Below are positions 36,105 through 44,824 of a stretch of 64,000 bases of DNA, piece after piece (within the stretch, counting starts at the first letter, position 1; each line of letters starts with the position of its first letter). Origin of the DNA: Pararhizobium sp. (GTDB taxonomy: Bacteria; Pseudomonadota; Alphaproteobacteria; Rhizobiales; Rhizobiaceae); contig CP051237.1 in NCBI GenBank assembly GCA_017794825.1, positions 1,240,001-1,304,000 on the forward strand, given 5' to 3'. The notes below the pieces were generated by a model. That model was not told the origin of the DNA and ran no database searches. It saw only the letters and a list, made by a program, of their open reading frames with translations. The position numbers and the translations under genes are program-made.

Positions 36105-36441
36105 TTCACTAGCTTTCACTCGCTATTTCTCTTGATTCATCAATTTCTGCGCTCCAGCGCCGTCGGCTGCGAACAGACATTGAAGAACCTCCCAAACTCA
36201 CGCAACGTCATGCGGTTTCTTACTACTTAATCTCATTAAAACACACAAATTTCATTCAACACATACAATTATTTGTATGGCGAATACATGAAGCGATACA
36301 TCTTGTCATTTGACTGCCGCTGGAAGGATTTCATGGTTCATGCGGCTGCGAACTCTGGTCTTCATACCTTGATGACGGTAAAGAAACCGGGTTGAATGTC
36401 ACGTCAATTCACCTCGAATGCTCAATCAGGAAATCTTGTTC
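36105..36441. promoter_or_regulatory. Divergent, AT-rich promoter region with a palindrome
   Basis: 337 bp between the orphan binding protein and the catabolic island, clearly richer in A and T than its surroundings. CATACAA-ttat-TTGTATG (36262-36279) is a perfect 7-4-7 palindrome, the shape of a GntR or LacI operator. No regulator gene adjoins it directly. Confidence 0.5.
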
Positions 36442-37434
36442 ATGCGCTCCGACAGGTTGGCGACACCCGTCCGTATCGTTTCCAACCCTTTCTCCGCCAA
36501 GGACATGATCAATAGCCGGCTGGGCCAGATCGACGGAATCGACGTGATCCCCGTTGAAGACAGGAGCGAGCTTGTCGCTGCGATCAAGAGCGCGCGAGTC
36601 CTGATCATGCCGGGAGGCGGATTCTTTTTCGACGCCGAACTGGCCGACCTGTTGCGCGAACACGCGCAAGAACTGCGCTGGATCCAGCTTACCTCGGCGG
36701 GGTACGATGGTCTCGAGATCAATGGCGTTCCGGAAGGCGTGGTGGTGACGAACAATGGCGGCGCCCTCGGCGCCCCGGTGGCCGAGCACGCCATCACCCT
36801 GCTGCTCGCCCTTGCGAGAAGATTGCCGGATTTCTGGCGACACCAGTCGACAAAACTCTGGATGCGGAACGCCGAGGCGCCGATAGCCAGCCTCGAGGGG
36901 CGAACGATTGCGGTTGTCGGTTTCGGAGCGATCGGCCGCGAATCAGCGCTCCGCGCGAAGGCTTTCGGGATGCGGGTCCTCGGCGTTCGACGCACGCCGA
37001 CGCCTGACGCTCTGGCCGACGAGATGTTCGCGGTGGAAAACCTCGAACGCGCGCTCGGTCAGGCCGATGCGGTTTTGATCAGCCTGCCCCTGAACGACGA
37101 AACCAGGAATATCTTCAACAGTCGGACGCTCGCCGCCTGCAAGGCCGGCGCATTGATCGTCAACGTCGGACGCGGCGCGCTCGTCGACACGCATGCGCTG
37201 ATCGACGCGCTTCATTCGGGACATATCGGCGGCGCCGGGCTTGACGTCACCGAGCCTGAGCCGCTTCCCTCCGATCATCCCCTCTGGTCGGCGCCGAACG
37301 TGTTGATCACGCCGCATGTGGCGGGCAGCGGCAGCGATGCAAGTTATCGGCGCGTCGCCGATACGATCGAAACCAACATGAAGCGCTTTCTCGCCGGAGA
37401 GCAGCTTCTCCATCAGGTCGTGGTGAAGGCGTGA
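36442..37434 (+). CDS. D-isomer-specific 2-hydroxyacid dehydrogenase
   Basis: Protein of 330 residues. NAD site VVGFGAIGRESALRAKAFGM, then the catalytic arginine in VNVGRGALVD, glutamate in DVTEPEPLP and histidine in ITPHVAGSG. First gene of the 36-50 kb island. The ATG at 36442 has AGGAAATC upstream; 36418 is possible. The substrate is a 2-hydroxy or 2-keto acid, otherwise unknown. Confidence 0.87.
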   Translation: MRSDRLATPVRIVSNPFSAKDMINSRLGQIDGIDVIPVEDRSELVAAIKSARVLIMPGGGFFFDAELADLLREHAQELRWIQLTSAGYDGLEINGVPEGVVVTNNGGALGAPVAEHAITLLLALARRLPDFWRHQSTKLWMRNAEAPIASLEGRTIAVVGFGAIGRESALRAKAFGMRVLGVRRTPTPDALADEMFAVENLERALGQADAVLISLPLNDETRNIFNSRTLAACKAGALIVNVGRGALVDTHALIDALHSGHIGGAGLDVTEPEPLPSDHPLWSAPNVLITPHVAGSGSDASYRRVADTIETNMKRFLAGEQLLHQVVVKA

Positions 37435-37468
37435 GCGGGATCCGCGCCGCAGGCAGAAGGAGGAAAAA

Positions 37469-38296
37469 ATGAAAATCTATCTGTGCAGTGAGGTGGTGCG
37501 CGAACTCGACTTCGCCGAACAGTGCCGGTTCGCCCGGGAAGTCGGCTATGACGGGCTGGAAGTCGCGCCTTTCACCTTGTCCGACCAGCCACAGCTTTTA
37601 AGCGCGGACAAAGTTGCGGATCTGCGCTCAATCGCCGATGGCGAAGGCGTCGAGATCGCCGGTCTGCACTGGTTGATGGCGACGCCCGAAGGCCTGTCGA
37701 TCACCTCGACGGATCCGGCCGTGGCGGAGCGAACGGTTGATTTCGGCAGACGCCTCGTTGCGCTTTGCGCAGATCTTGGCGGCGCGTATCTCGTCCATGG
37801 ATCGCCTTTTCAGCGCGTTCTTGAAGACGACAATGAAACGGACAGCCGGCGGCGCGGGTTCGACTATTTCGCCGCGATGGGCGACGCTGCCAGGGATGCG
37901 GAACTGCGCTATCTCATCGAGCCGCTGTCGCGCAACGATACGCGATTCATCAACACGGTCGATGAAGCGCTCGCGATCATCGAGGCCACCGGATCGCAGG
38001 CGCTTGGAACGATGATCGACTGCTACGCGGCGGCGAGCAATAGCGAGGATGTGGCGCGCGCGCTCGAGCGCTGGATCAGCCGCGGCGTCGTCTCCCATAT
38101 CCATTTCAACGACGACAACAAGCGAGGTCCCGGCGAAGGCTCCACCGATTTCGTCGCCATCATGGAAACCCTTCGCAAACTTGACTATTCGGGGACGACT
38201 GCAGTAGAGCCCTTCATCTATCAACCGGACGGATGCAGTTGCGCCGCCCGCTCGATCGGCTATCTCAAGGGTCTGATGGGCAGACGCCCCGAATAG
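37469..38296 (+). CDS. Xylose-isomerase-like TIM barrel protein (first of island)
   Basis: Protein of 275 residues starting MKIYLCSEVVRELDF. Metal-site positions are E in YLIEPLSR, D in MIDCYAAA, H in HIHFNDDN and E in TAVEPFIY. AAGGAGGAAA precedes the ATG. It is a sugar isomerase, epimerase or related carbon-carbon enzyme, with substrate unknown. Confidence 0.83.
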   Translation: MKIYLCSEVVRELDFAEQCRFAREVGYDGLEVAPFTLSDQPQLLSADKVADLRSIADGEGVEIAGLHWLMATPEGLSITSTDPAVAERTVDFGRRLVALCADLGGAYLVHGSPFQRVLEDDNETDSRRRGFDYFAAMGDAARDAELRYLIEPLSRNDTRFINTVDEALAIIEATGSQALGTMIDCYAAASNSEDVARALERWISRGVVSHIHFNDDNKRGPGEGSTDFVAIMETLRKLDYSGTTAVEPFIYQPDGCSCAARSIGYLKGLMGRRPE

Positions 38297-38312
38297 CCTT
38301 GCCGGGAGCAGA

Positions 38313-38969
38313 ATGTCCGTCGCATCCGACATCACCGCCGGAAAACAACGCCGCAACCGCCGCAACCCTGAGGCGACGCGCGCGTCGATTCTCGCAGCCG
38401 CGCGCGTGGAGTTCGCGAACAAGGGACTGGACGGGGCGCGCGTCGACCAGATCGCCAGCCGCGCCAAGGCCAACAAGCAGCTCGTCTATTATTATTTCGG
38501 CAGCAAGGACGATCTTTACCGCGCCGCGCTGGAAGCGACTTACGCGGAAATCCGCGAGCGCGAACGCGAACTCGACCTGAGCAATCTGCCGCCGCGCGAA
38601 GCGATGGTGAAACTCATCGATTTCTCGCTCGACTATCTCAATGATCACCGCGAATTCATCCGGATGCTCGCCGATGAAAACGCGCATGGCGCGCCGCATG
38701 TCCGCGCCTCCGAAATGGCGCTGAAGACCAATTCTCCCCTGCTCGACCTAATTGCCGAAACACTTGACCGCGGCGTCGCCGCAGGCGTGTTTCGAAAGGG
38801 CGTCGATCCATTGGAACTGTACGTCTCGATCGCCGGCATGACGTTTTTCTATTTCGCCAACGGTCTCACCATGTCTGCGATCTTCGGCCGGGACCTGTCG
38901 CGTCAGGAAGCGATCAGTTCCTATCGCGATCACATCGTGACGCTCACGCTTCAGGGTTTGAAACCCTGA
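38313..38969 (+). CDS. TetR/AcrR family transcriptional regulator
   Basis: Protein of 218 residues. N-terminal HTH: RRNPEATRASILAAARVEFANKGLDGARVDQIASRAKANKQLVYYYFGSK region at about 13-60, with a long ligand domain behind. It starts 16 bp after the isomerase. Two matching palindromes downstream at 38969 and 39918 are its likely operators. Confidence 0.87.
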   Translation: MSVASDITAGKQRRNRRNPEATRASILAAARVEFANKGLDGARVDQIASRAKANKQLVYYYFGSKDDLYRAALEATYAEIRERERELDLSNLPPREAMVKLIDFSLDYLNDHREFIRMLADENAHGAPHVRASEMALKTNSPLLDLIAETLDRGVAAGVFRKGVDPLELYVSIAGMTFFYFANGLTMSAIFGRDLSRQEAISSYRDHIVTLTLQGLKP

Positions 38970-38970
38970 A
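38950..38970 (+). terminator. Hairpin at the TetR stop codon
   Basis: A 10-bp inverted repeat around a single central G (TTCAGGGTTT on the left arm) covers the stop codon. As RNA it would form a 7-bp stem with a TTTGAAA loop. There is no T-run, so it may slow rather than end transcription, or may be part of the adjacent operator. Confidence 0.4.
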
Positions 38971-38988
38971 TCAACTATCCGGTTGATT
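38969..38988 (+). promoter_or_regulatory. Operator candidate 1, AATCAAC-N6-GTTGATT
   Basis: Perfect 7-6-7 palindrome between the TetR gene and the second TIM-barrel gene. The core TCAAC-N6-GTTGA recurs at 39918. Size and symmetry suit a TetR dimer. Confidence 0.65.
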
Positions 38989-39041
38989 GAAAGCACGACT
39001 TGCCTTTACCCTGCGCCTTCGGCTCTGCAGGACACGGCTTC

Positions 39042-39902
39042 ATGGACATCAGCATCGTCACCGACGAACTTACCGGCGATCCGGAAACGGCCTTCCAGCT
39101 CGGCCTTGAATGGGGCGTGACCCGCTTCGAACTCCGGGGCGTCCATGAAACGCGCGTGCCACGCATCTCCAGCCATGCGAGGCAACGGCTGCTAAGAGCG
39201 ATCGAGCGTTACGGGGTGTCGATCACCGCCATCTCGCCCGGCCTCTTCAAGATCCCGTTTCCCACGACCGAAAGGAAACATTCCAACCTGATCTGGATGG
39301 ATGCGGAATTCGCAGACGCCCAGGCCAGAGCACAGGCGCTCCTTGCGGACCATCTGGAAAATCTGCTTCCCGAATCCATCGCTTTCGCCCAAGCCGTCGG
39401 CGCGCGTTATCTCATTGCGTTCAGCTTCGGGCGCAACGGCGCGCCGCAAGGCCCTGCTCCGCAAGGCGTGGTCGACGCCATAACGCATGCGGCCGAAACG
39501 GCTGCGGCGGCTGGCGTCGAACTGCTGATCGAGAATGAAGAAGGTCATTTCGCCGACACCGGATTGCGCTCGGCGAACCTGATTGAACGCATCCGGGCTC
39601 AGATAGGCCTGAACTGGGATCCGGCGAATGCGCGCATCGACGGCGACACCCCGTTTCCCAACGGCTACGAGGCGGCAAAGTCCCTGATCCGCAATGTTCA
39701 CTACAAGGATGTCCGTTGCTTTGCCGACGGCGGCTGGGAAATCGTGGCTGAGGGAGAGGTCGATTGGACAGGTCAGATTTCCGCTCTGATACGTGACGGA
39801 TATTCTGGCGCGATCGCCGTCGAACCCCATCTGTCACCCCCTGTGAAAGCAACTCGTGATGCGTTGAAAAGACTGCAAAGCCTTGTTTCCAAAGCGTTCT
39901 AA
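39042..39902 (+). CDS. Xylose-isomerase-like TIM barrel protein (second of island)
   Basis: Protein of 286 residues from the ATG at 39042. Conserved metal residues are E in LLIENEEGHF, D in LNWDPANAR, H in VHYKDVRC and E in IAVEPHLS. It differs clearly from the first copy at 37469, so the pathway probably has two such steps. It lies between the two palindromes. Confidence 0.83.
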   Translation: MDISIVTDELTGDPETAFQLGLEWGVTRFELRGVHETRVPRISSHARQRLLRAIERYGVSITAISPGLFKIPFPTTERKHSNLIWMDAEFADAQARAQALLADHLENLLPESIAFAQAVGARYLIAFSFGRNGAPQGPAPQGVVDAITHAAETAAAAGVELLIENEEGHFADTGLRSANLIERIRAQIGLNWDPANARIDGDTPFPNGYEAAKSLIRNVHYKDVRCFADGGWEIVAEGEVDWTGQISALIRDGYSGAIAVEPHLSPPVKATRDALKRLQSLVSKAF

Positions 39903-39917
39903 AGCTTCCTTAACCGT

Positions 39918-39937
39918 TTTCAACTAAATGGTTGAAA
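39918..39937 (+). promoter_or_regulatory. Operator candidate 2, TTTCAAC-N6-GTTGAAA
   Basis: Second 7-6-7 palindrome with the TCAAC-N6-GTTGA core, upstream of the epimerase gene. It would place the genes from 40011 on under the same regulator as the gene at 39042. Confidence 0.65.
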
Positions 39938-40010
39938 CTTTCTCCGGTTCGCGATAGCGTACACGAAACACCCGGACAAAGTGGGGTCGCGTATGCAGGG
40001 GAAAGCACAG

Positions 40011-41078
40011 ATGCAGGACAATCCTGCTTCCATGGAACACGCCGCACAGGCTGGCGCGTTTCCGAAGAGCTTCGACAGTGTCGAACAGCTCGACTCCTTC
40101 CTGTCGCAACCGAGCCCGGACCTGATCGACGACCTCTCGTCGGTCGACGGCGATATTCTGATCCTTGGCGTCGCCGGCAAAATGGGGCCGACGCTTGCCC
40201 GCCTTGCCCGCAACGCCGCTCCGGACAAGCACATCGTCGGCGTTGCGCGTTTCAGTGAAGCCAGCCAGCGCGAGACTTTGGAGCAATGCGGCATAGAGAC
40301 GATCAAGGCCGATCTGCTCGACCAGGAGCAGGTCGAAGCCCTGCCCAGGATGCGCAACGTCATCTTCATGGCCGGCATGAAGTTCGGCGCAAGCGGCAAT
40401 CAGCCGCTGACCTGGGCGATGAACGTTCACTGCCCAAGCATCGTTGCTTCCGTCTTCCGCGAGTCGCGGATCGTCGCCTTCTCCACGGGCAACATCTATC
40501 CCCTGGTCGATGTGATGCAGCAGGGCGCGCTTGAAAAGACGCCGGCCGGACCGCGGGGCGAATACGCCCAGTCCTGTCTCGGACGTGAGCGCATGTTCGA
40601 GTATTTCTCCGGGCGCTACCAGACGCCCGGCCGGCTGATCCGTCTCAATTATGCGATCGACCTTCGCTACGGCGTGCTCTTCGACCTCGCCAGCCGCGTC
40701 AAGCAGGACATTCCTATCGATCTGTCCATGATGGGTCATGTGAACGTGATCTGGCAGGGCGACGCAAACGCCCAGACACTCCGCGCGCTGCGTCACTGCA
40801 CCACGCCGACGTCGCCGCTCAATATCAGCGGCCCGGAAACCCTGTCGGTGCGGTGGCTTGTCGAGGAATTGTCGGCGCGGCTCGGAAAGAAACCAAATCT
40901 GGTCGGCGACGAATCGGAAACGGCCTGGCTGACCAACAGCGCCCAGGCGGCAAGCCTGTTCGGTTATCCCTCCGTGCCTGTCGGCGTGATGCTCGACTGG
41001 GTCGCGGACTGGGTGGCCCATGACCGGCCAAGCCTCAACAAGCCGACGAAATTCGAGGTCCGTGATGGGGATTTCTGA
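40011..41078 (+). CDS. NAD-dependent epimerase/dehydratase family protein
   Basis: Protein of 355 residues. An N-terminal extension of about 40 residues precedes the nucleotide site ILILGVAGKMGPTLARLA. The Y-x-x-x-K motif is not conserved: the region EYAQSCLGRERMFEYFS has a tyrosine but no lysine at +4, so the chemistry may differ from standard extended SDR enzymes. The ATG at 40011 has AGGGGAAA upstream; in-frame starts at 39981 and 39993 are possible. Confidence 0.78.
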   Translation: MQDNPASMEHAAQAGAFPKSFDSVEQLDSFLSQPSPDLIDDLSSVDGDILILGVAGKMGPTLARLARNAAPDKHIVGVARFSEASQRETLEQCGIETIKADLLDQEQVEALPRMRNVIFMAGMKFGASGNQPLTWAMNVHCPSIVASVFRESRIVAFSTGNIYPLVDVMQQGALEKTPAGPRGEYAQSCLGRERMFEYFSGRYQTPGRLIRLNYAIDLRYGVLFDLASRVKQDIPIDLSMMGHVNVIWQGDANAQTLRALRHCTTPTSPLNISGPETLSVRWLVEELSARLGKKPNLVGDESETAWLTNSAQAASLFGYPSVPVGVMLDWVADWVAHDRPSLNKPTKFEVRDGDF

Positions 41079-41904
41079 GAACATGCCCATCGACCGGCTT
41101 GCGGTGAATGACATCGAGGCCGGTATGGCTTTGTCGACCGAGGCGGGCTGGAACCAGGTCGCAGACGACTGGAAACATTTCATCGAACGGGGCGAGACCA
41201 TCGGCGTGCGCGACGCCGACGGGCGACTGATCGCGAGCGCCGCCGCCTTGCCCTATGACGGTTCCTTTGGCTTCGTCGGCATGGTGCTGGTGACCGCCGA
41301 CTGGCGTCGTCGCGGCATTGCGACCCGCCTTGTCGACCGTTGCATAGCTGTACTTCGCTCACGCAATCTCACGCCGGCGCTCGACGCCACCGCCGACGGA
41401 GAATTGGTCTATATCAACCAGGGTTTTCAACCGCAATTCCGCTTCGATCGCTGGCAGCGAGAATCATCGGACATCCAGTCCGTCATCGAAACTTCGACGC
41501 CAGAATCCGCCCCTCTTGACGCATTGCTGAATTGCGACGCCGAAGCTTTCGGCGCCAGACGGTCCGCCCTGATGCGCGATTTCCTGGCGCGCAATGGGTC
41601 TTCGGCCATCACCGACGGCGCCGACGGCTTTGCGATCGTCCGCCACGGCCGGCGCGCCCTGCAGGCGGGTCCTGTTGTGGCGACCAGCGAAACCGGCGCT
41701 CTCGAACTCGTGAAGCGCCTGCTGGCGACCACGCGCGGAACCGTCTTCATCGATGTTCCGCAGATCTGGTCGAAGATAGGCGCATGGCTTCGCGATCAGG
41801 GCTTTACGATCCAGCGCAGCTTTGCCCGCATGGCGCTGGGCCGGTCGGAGCCATTTGGAAATCCGAAACATCTTTTCTCGGTTGCCGGTCCGGAGTTCGG
41901 CTGA
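41065..41904 (+). CDS. GNAT family N-acetyltransferase
   Basis: Protein of 279 residues. Acetyl-CoA site VGMVLVTADWRRRGIATRLVDRCIAVL at about 68-95, then a C-terminal half that also looks GNAT-like. The start overlaps the epimerase end by 14 bp and the stop overlaps the next ATG, so it is a true member of this operon. An ATG at 41083 is an alternative. A substrate within the pathway is unknown. Confidence 0.77.
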   Translation: MGISENMPIDRLAVNDIEAGMALSTEAGWNQVADDWKHFIERGETIGVRDADGRLIASAAALPYDGSFGFVGMVLVTADWRRRGIATRLVDRCIAVLRSRNLTPALDATADGELVYINQGFQPQFRFDRWQRESSDIQSVIETSTPESAPLDALLNCDAEAFGARRSALMRDFLARNGSSAITDGADGFAIVRHGRRALQAGPVVATSETGALELVKRLLATTRGTVFIDVPQIWSKIGAWLRDQGFTIQRSFARMALGRSEPFGNPKHLFSVAGPEFG

Positions 41905-42986
41905 TGACGATCCACTCCCAATCGCCCGTAGACGAACGTCCGGCCGGCGCCTCGGACCCGCTTCAGATCATTCGTCAGGGAACCGTCATTCCGGCGCACC
42001 CGCTGGCTCTCGACGCCGATCGCAAGCTTGATCGCCGCCGCCAGCGCGCGCTTTCGCGCTATTATCTCGACGCCGGCGCGGGCGGTCTCGCCGTCGGCGT
42101 ACACACGACGCAGTTCGAGATCCGTGAGGCCGGCCTATACGAAGACGTGCTGACGCTCGCCGCCGAAACTGCAGCCGACTGGAGCGACCGCCCGCTCGCC
42201 ATGGTCGCCGGTCTTGTCGGTCGAACCGAACAGGCGACGGCGGAGGCGCGGATCGCCAGGTCGCTCGGTTACAATGCCGGGTTGCTCAGCCTCGCCGCGA
42301 TGAAGAACCAGGACACCGACGCCCTCATCGATCACTGCCGCGCAGTGTCGGAGGTCATTCCTCTGGTCGGCTTCTATCTCCAGCCGGCGGTTGGCGGCAT
42401 GGAGCTCGACGCAGAATTCTGGAGGCGGTTTGCAGCCATCCCGAACGTGATCGCCATCAAGGTCGCCCCGTTCAACCGCTATCGCACGCTCGACGTCGTT
42501 CGCGGCGTAGTCGCGGCGGGCGCCGAGGACAGGATTTCGCTTTACACCGGCAATGACGACCATATCGTTCTCGATCTGGTAACGCCCTTCACGGCGATGC
42601 GCGACGGCAAACCCGTGACGGTGCGCTTTGTCGGCGGGCTGCTCGGCCACTGGTCGGTCTGGACGAAATCCGCCGTCGACATCTATCGCCGCTGTCGCGC
42701 GGTCTCGTCGGAAGAGGCAGTTCCTGCGGAACTGCTGGCGCTCGACAGCCGGGTGACCGACTGCAACGCCGCCTTCTTCGACGTCGCCAATGCGTTTCGG
42801 GGCTGCATCGCCGGCTGCCATGAGGTTTTGCGCCGACAGGGTCTTCTGGAAGGCATCTGGTGTCTTGATCCCGAAGAAGGCCTGAGCAGCGGCCAGGCAG
42901 AGGAGATCGACCGCGTTCTCTTGCAGCACGCCGACCTTGCCGATGACGACTTCGTTTCGGAAAACCTCGAACGGTGGCTGGCCTAG
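41904..42986 (+). CDS. Dihydrodipicolinate synthase/aldolase family protein
   Basis: Protein of 360 residues, longer than DapA (about 290). Schiff-base lysine K186 in IAIKVAPFNRY and the tyrosine Y158 in GFYLQPAVGG fit class I pyruvate-type aldolases and lyases. The C-terminal 70 residues have no match I recognise. Start codon overlaps the previous stop (TGATG). Confidence 0.8.
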   Translation: MTIHSQSPVDERPAGASDPLQIIRQGTVIPAHPLALDADRKLDRRRQRALSRYYLDAGAGGLAVGVHTTQFEIREAGLYEDVLTLAAETAADWSDRPLAMVAGLVGRTEQATAEARIARSLGYNAGLLSLAAMKNQDTDALIDHCRAVSEVIPLVGFYLQPAVGGMELDAEFWRRFAAIPNVIAIKVAPFNRYRTLDVVRGVVAAGAEDRISLYTGNDDHIVLDLVTPFTAMRDGKPVTVRFVGGLLGHWSVWTKSAVDIYRRCRAVSSEEAVPAELLALDSRVTDCNAAFFDVANAFRGCIAGCHEVLRRQGLLEGIWCLDPEEGLSSGQAEEIDRVLLQHADLADDDFVSENLERWLA

Positions 42987-43792
42987 ATGACGCGTTCGCA
43001 AAAAGACTGTGGGGGCCGGTGTTGAGTTCCGTAAAGCGACTAATGATCGAGTGGTTTCCCGCCATCCTGATGTTCATTGGCGTGCTGGTCGTCTGGCAAC
43101 TCGCCGTATCGACCCTCGGCATACGCGAATATCTGCTGCCCAGTCCGGGCTCGGTTGTCAACGCCATGCTGTCAAGCGAGATTCCCTGGGGCAAGCACAT
43201 TCTTGTAACAGGCACGGCTATTCTTGGCGCGTTCCTAATCGCAGCCATCGGCGGCATCCTGCTTGGCACGCTCACTGCGTGGTCGAACGTGGTGGGGCGC
43301 GCGCTGATGCCGTTTCTGGTCTTCGTCAACACCCTGCCTAAAGTCGCCGTCGCGCCTCTTTTTCTTCTGTGGTTCGGTTACGGCATATTTCCCAACATGC
43401 TGATCGGGGCGCTGATCGGCTTCTTTCCGGTCGTCATCAACACCGCCGTCGGTCTGTCGCAGATCGATGACGAGATGCTTGACCTCGGCCGGGTCTTCAA
43501 TGCGCCGAAGTGGAAGGTTTTCGCCAAAATCCGCATCCCGAACGCCTATCCCTACATCCTGAGCGCCCTCAAGGTGACCGCGACCGCCGCCGTCGTCGGC
43601 GCCATTGTCGGTGAATTCGTCGCCTCCCAGAGCGGTCTCGGATACGTGATCATCACCAGCCAGAGCAGCCTGAACACGCCGCTCGCCTTCGGGGCGCTGG
43701 TGTGGATTTCGATCCTGGGTCTGGCGCTCTACGGCGCAGTTGCAGCTTTGTCACGCGTGCTGGCCCCATGGGCCGAAGGTCAAGAGAACTAA
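42974..43792 (+). CDS. ABC transporter permease (taurine/nitrate/NMT1 type)
   Basis: Protein of 272 residues with about six membrane helices and the docking loop DLGRVFNAPKWKVFAKIRIPNAYP. GTG start overlaps the previous gene by 13 bp. With the next two genes it forms a complete importer for a small sulfonate-, nitrate- or pyrimidine-like compound or for the pathway substrate. Confidence 0.9.
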   Translation: MAGLDDAFAKRLWGPVLSSVKRLMIEWFPAILMFIGVLVVWQLAVSTLGIREYLLPSPGSVVNAMLSSEIPWGKHILVTGTAILGAFLIAAIGGILLGTLTAWSNVVGRALMPFLVFVNTLPKVAVAPLFLLWFGYGIFPNMLIGALIGFFPVVINTAVGLSQIDDEMLDLGRVFNAPKWKVFAKIRIPNAYPYILSALKVTATAAVVGAIVGEFVASQSGLGYVIITSQSSLNTPLAFGALVWISILGLALYGAVAALSRVLAPWAEGQEN

Positions 43793-43809
43793 AATAAAGG
43801 AGAACTGAA

Positions 43810-44799
43810 ATGCTGAAGAAACTACTCGCCATTACAGCGGTCGTCGGCGTCCTCGTCTCGCCTGCCGCCGCACAGGAGGATTTCAAATTCGCGCTTAACT
43901 GGTTTCCCGTCGGAGACCACGCCGCCTATTGGGTTGCGCTCGACAAGGGTTACTATGCAGACGCCGGGCTGAATGTGACGCTCGAAAACTCCAAGGGCTC
44001 CGGTGACTCGATCGCCAAGGTCGACACGGGAGCCGCCGACGCGGGCCTCGCCGACAGCGCGGTCGTGATCGCCTCGCTTGCGCGCGGCACCACGATCAAG
44101 GTCGTCGGCATGGTCTTCGACACGACCCCGCTCAACGTGTTCTCGAGCGTCGACAATCCGATCAAGACGCCCAAGGATCTGGAAGGCAAGTCCATCGGCG
44201 CGCCTCCCGGCGACAGCCAGCGCCAGGTGTGGCCGGCCTTTGCAAAGGCCAACGGCATCGACTCCAGCAAGGTTACCTGGGTGAATGTCGAGCCCGCCGC
44301 GAAAATCGCAGCCCTCGCGGAAAAGCGCGTCGACGCTGTCGCCGACTACACCACCGGCCTGCCGCTCTACGAGAAGCCGATGGGCGAAGGCAATGTCGTC
44401 ATGATGCCTTGGGCCGAAAACGGCTTTGACATGTATTCCATGTCCATCATCGCCAGCGAGAAGACGATGACGGAACGCCCCGAAGTTCTAAAGAAGTTTC
44501 TCGAAGCTTCCTACAAGGGCTGGCGGGATGTGATGGCTGATCCCGACGCAGCCATGGTGATCTTCAAGAAGCGCGTTCCGGAAATCGACGAGAAGCTGCT
44601 TGGCGCCAACATGGCGATGGGTCTTCAACTGATGCAGACGGACCGTTACAAGGAAAACGGCATCGGCTGGATCGAAAAGGAAAAGATGTGCAGCTCGGTC
44701 GACACGGTGAACACCTACATGGGGCTGCCCAAGGAAGTTTCGTGCGACGACGTCTTTACGACGGAGTTCCTCACCAAAATCGACATGCCGTCCAACTGA
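43810..44799 (+). CDS. ABC transporter substrate-binding protein (NMT1/THI5-like)
   Basis: Protein of 329 residues with a signal peptide (MLKKLLAITAVVGVLVSPAAAQ). Family features: LNWFPVGDHAAYWVALDKGYYADAGL, GSGDSIAKVDTGAADAGLADS, and EKRVDAVADYTTG. The family includes hydroxymethylpyrimidine and riboflavin-related binders, so the ligand may be aromatic or N-heterocyclic. AAGGAGA precedes the ATG. Confidence 0.9.
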   Translation: MLKKLLAITAVVGVLVSPAAAQEDFKFALNWFPVGDHAAYWVALDKGYYADAGLNVTLENSKGSGDSIAKVDTGAADAGLADSAVVIASLARGTTIKVVGMVFDTTPLNVFSSVDNPIKTPKDLEGKSIGAPPGDSQRQVWPAFAKANGIDSSKVTWVNVEPAAKIAALAEKRVDAVADYTTGLPLYEKPMGEGNVVMMPWAENGFDMYSMSIIASEKTMTERPEVLKKFLEASYKGWRDVMADPDAAMVIFKKRVPEIDEKLLGANMAMGLQLMQTDRYKENGIGWIEKEKMCSSVDTVNTYMGLPKEVSCDDVFTTEFLTKIDMPSN

Positions 44800-44824
44800 C
44801 CGGCAGGACGATCGGAAGCACACG

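Noticed and set aside
36392-36407. TTGA-N8-TCAA repeat as a third site for the TetR regulator
   Set aside because: The half-sites face the other way and the spacer differs from the TCAAC-N6-GTTGA pair.
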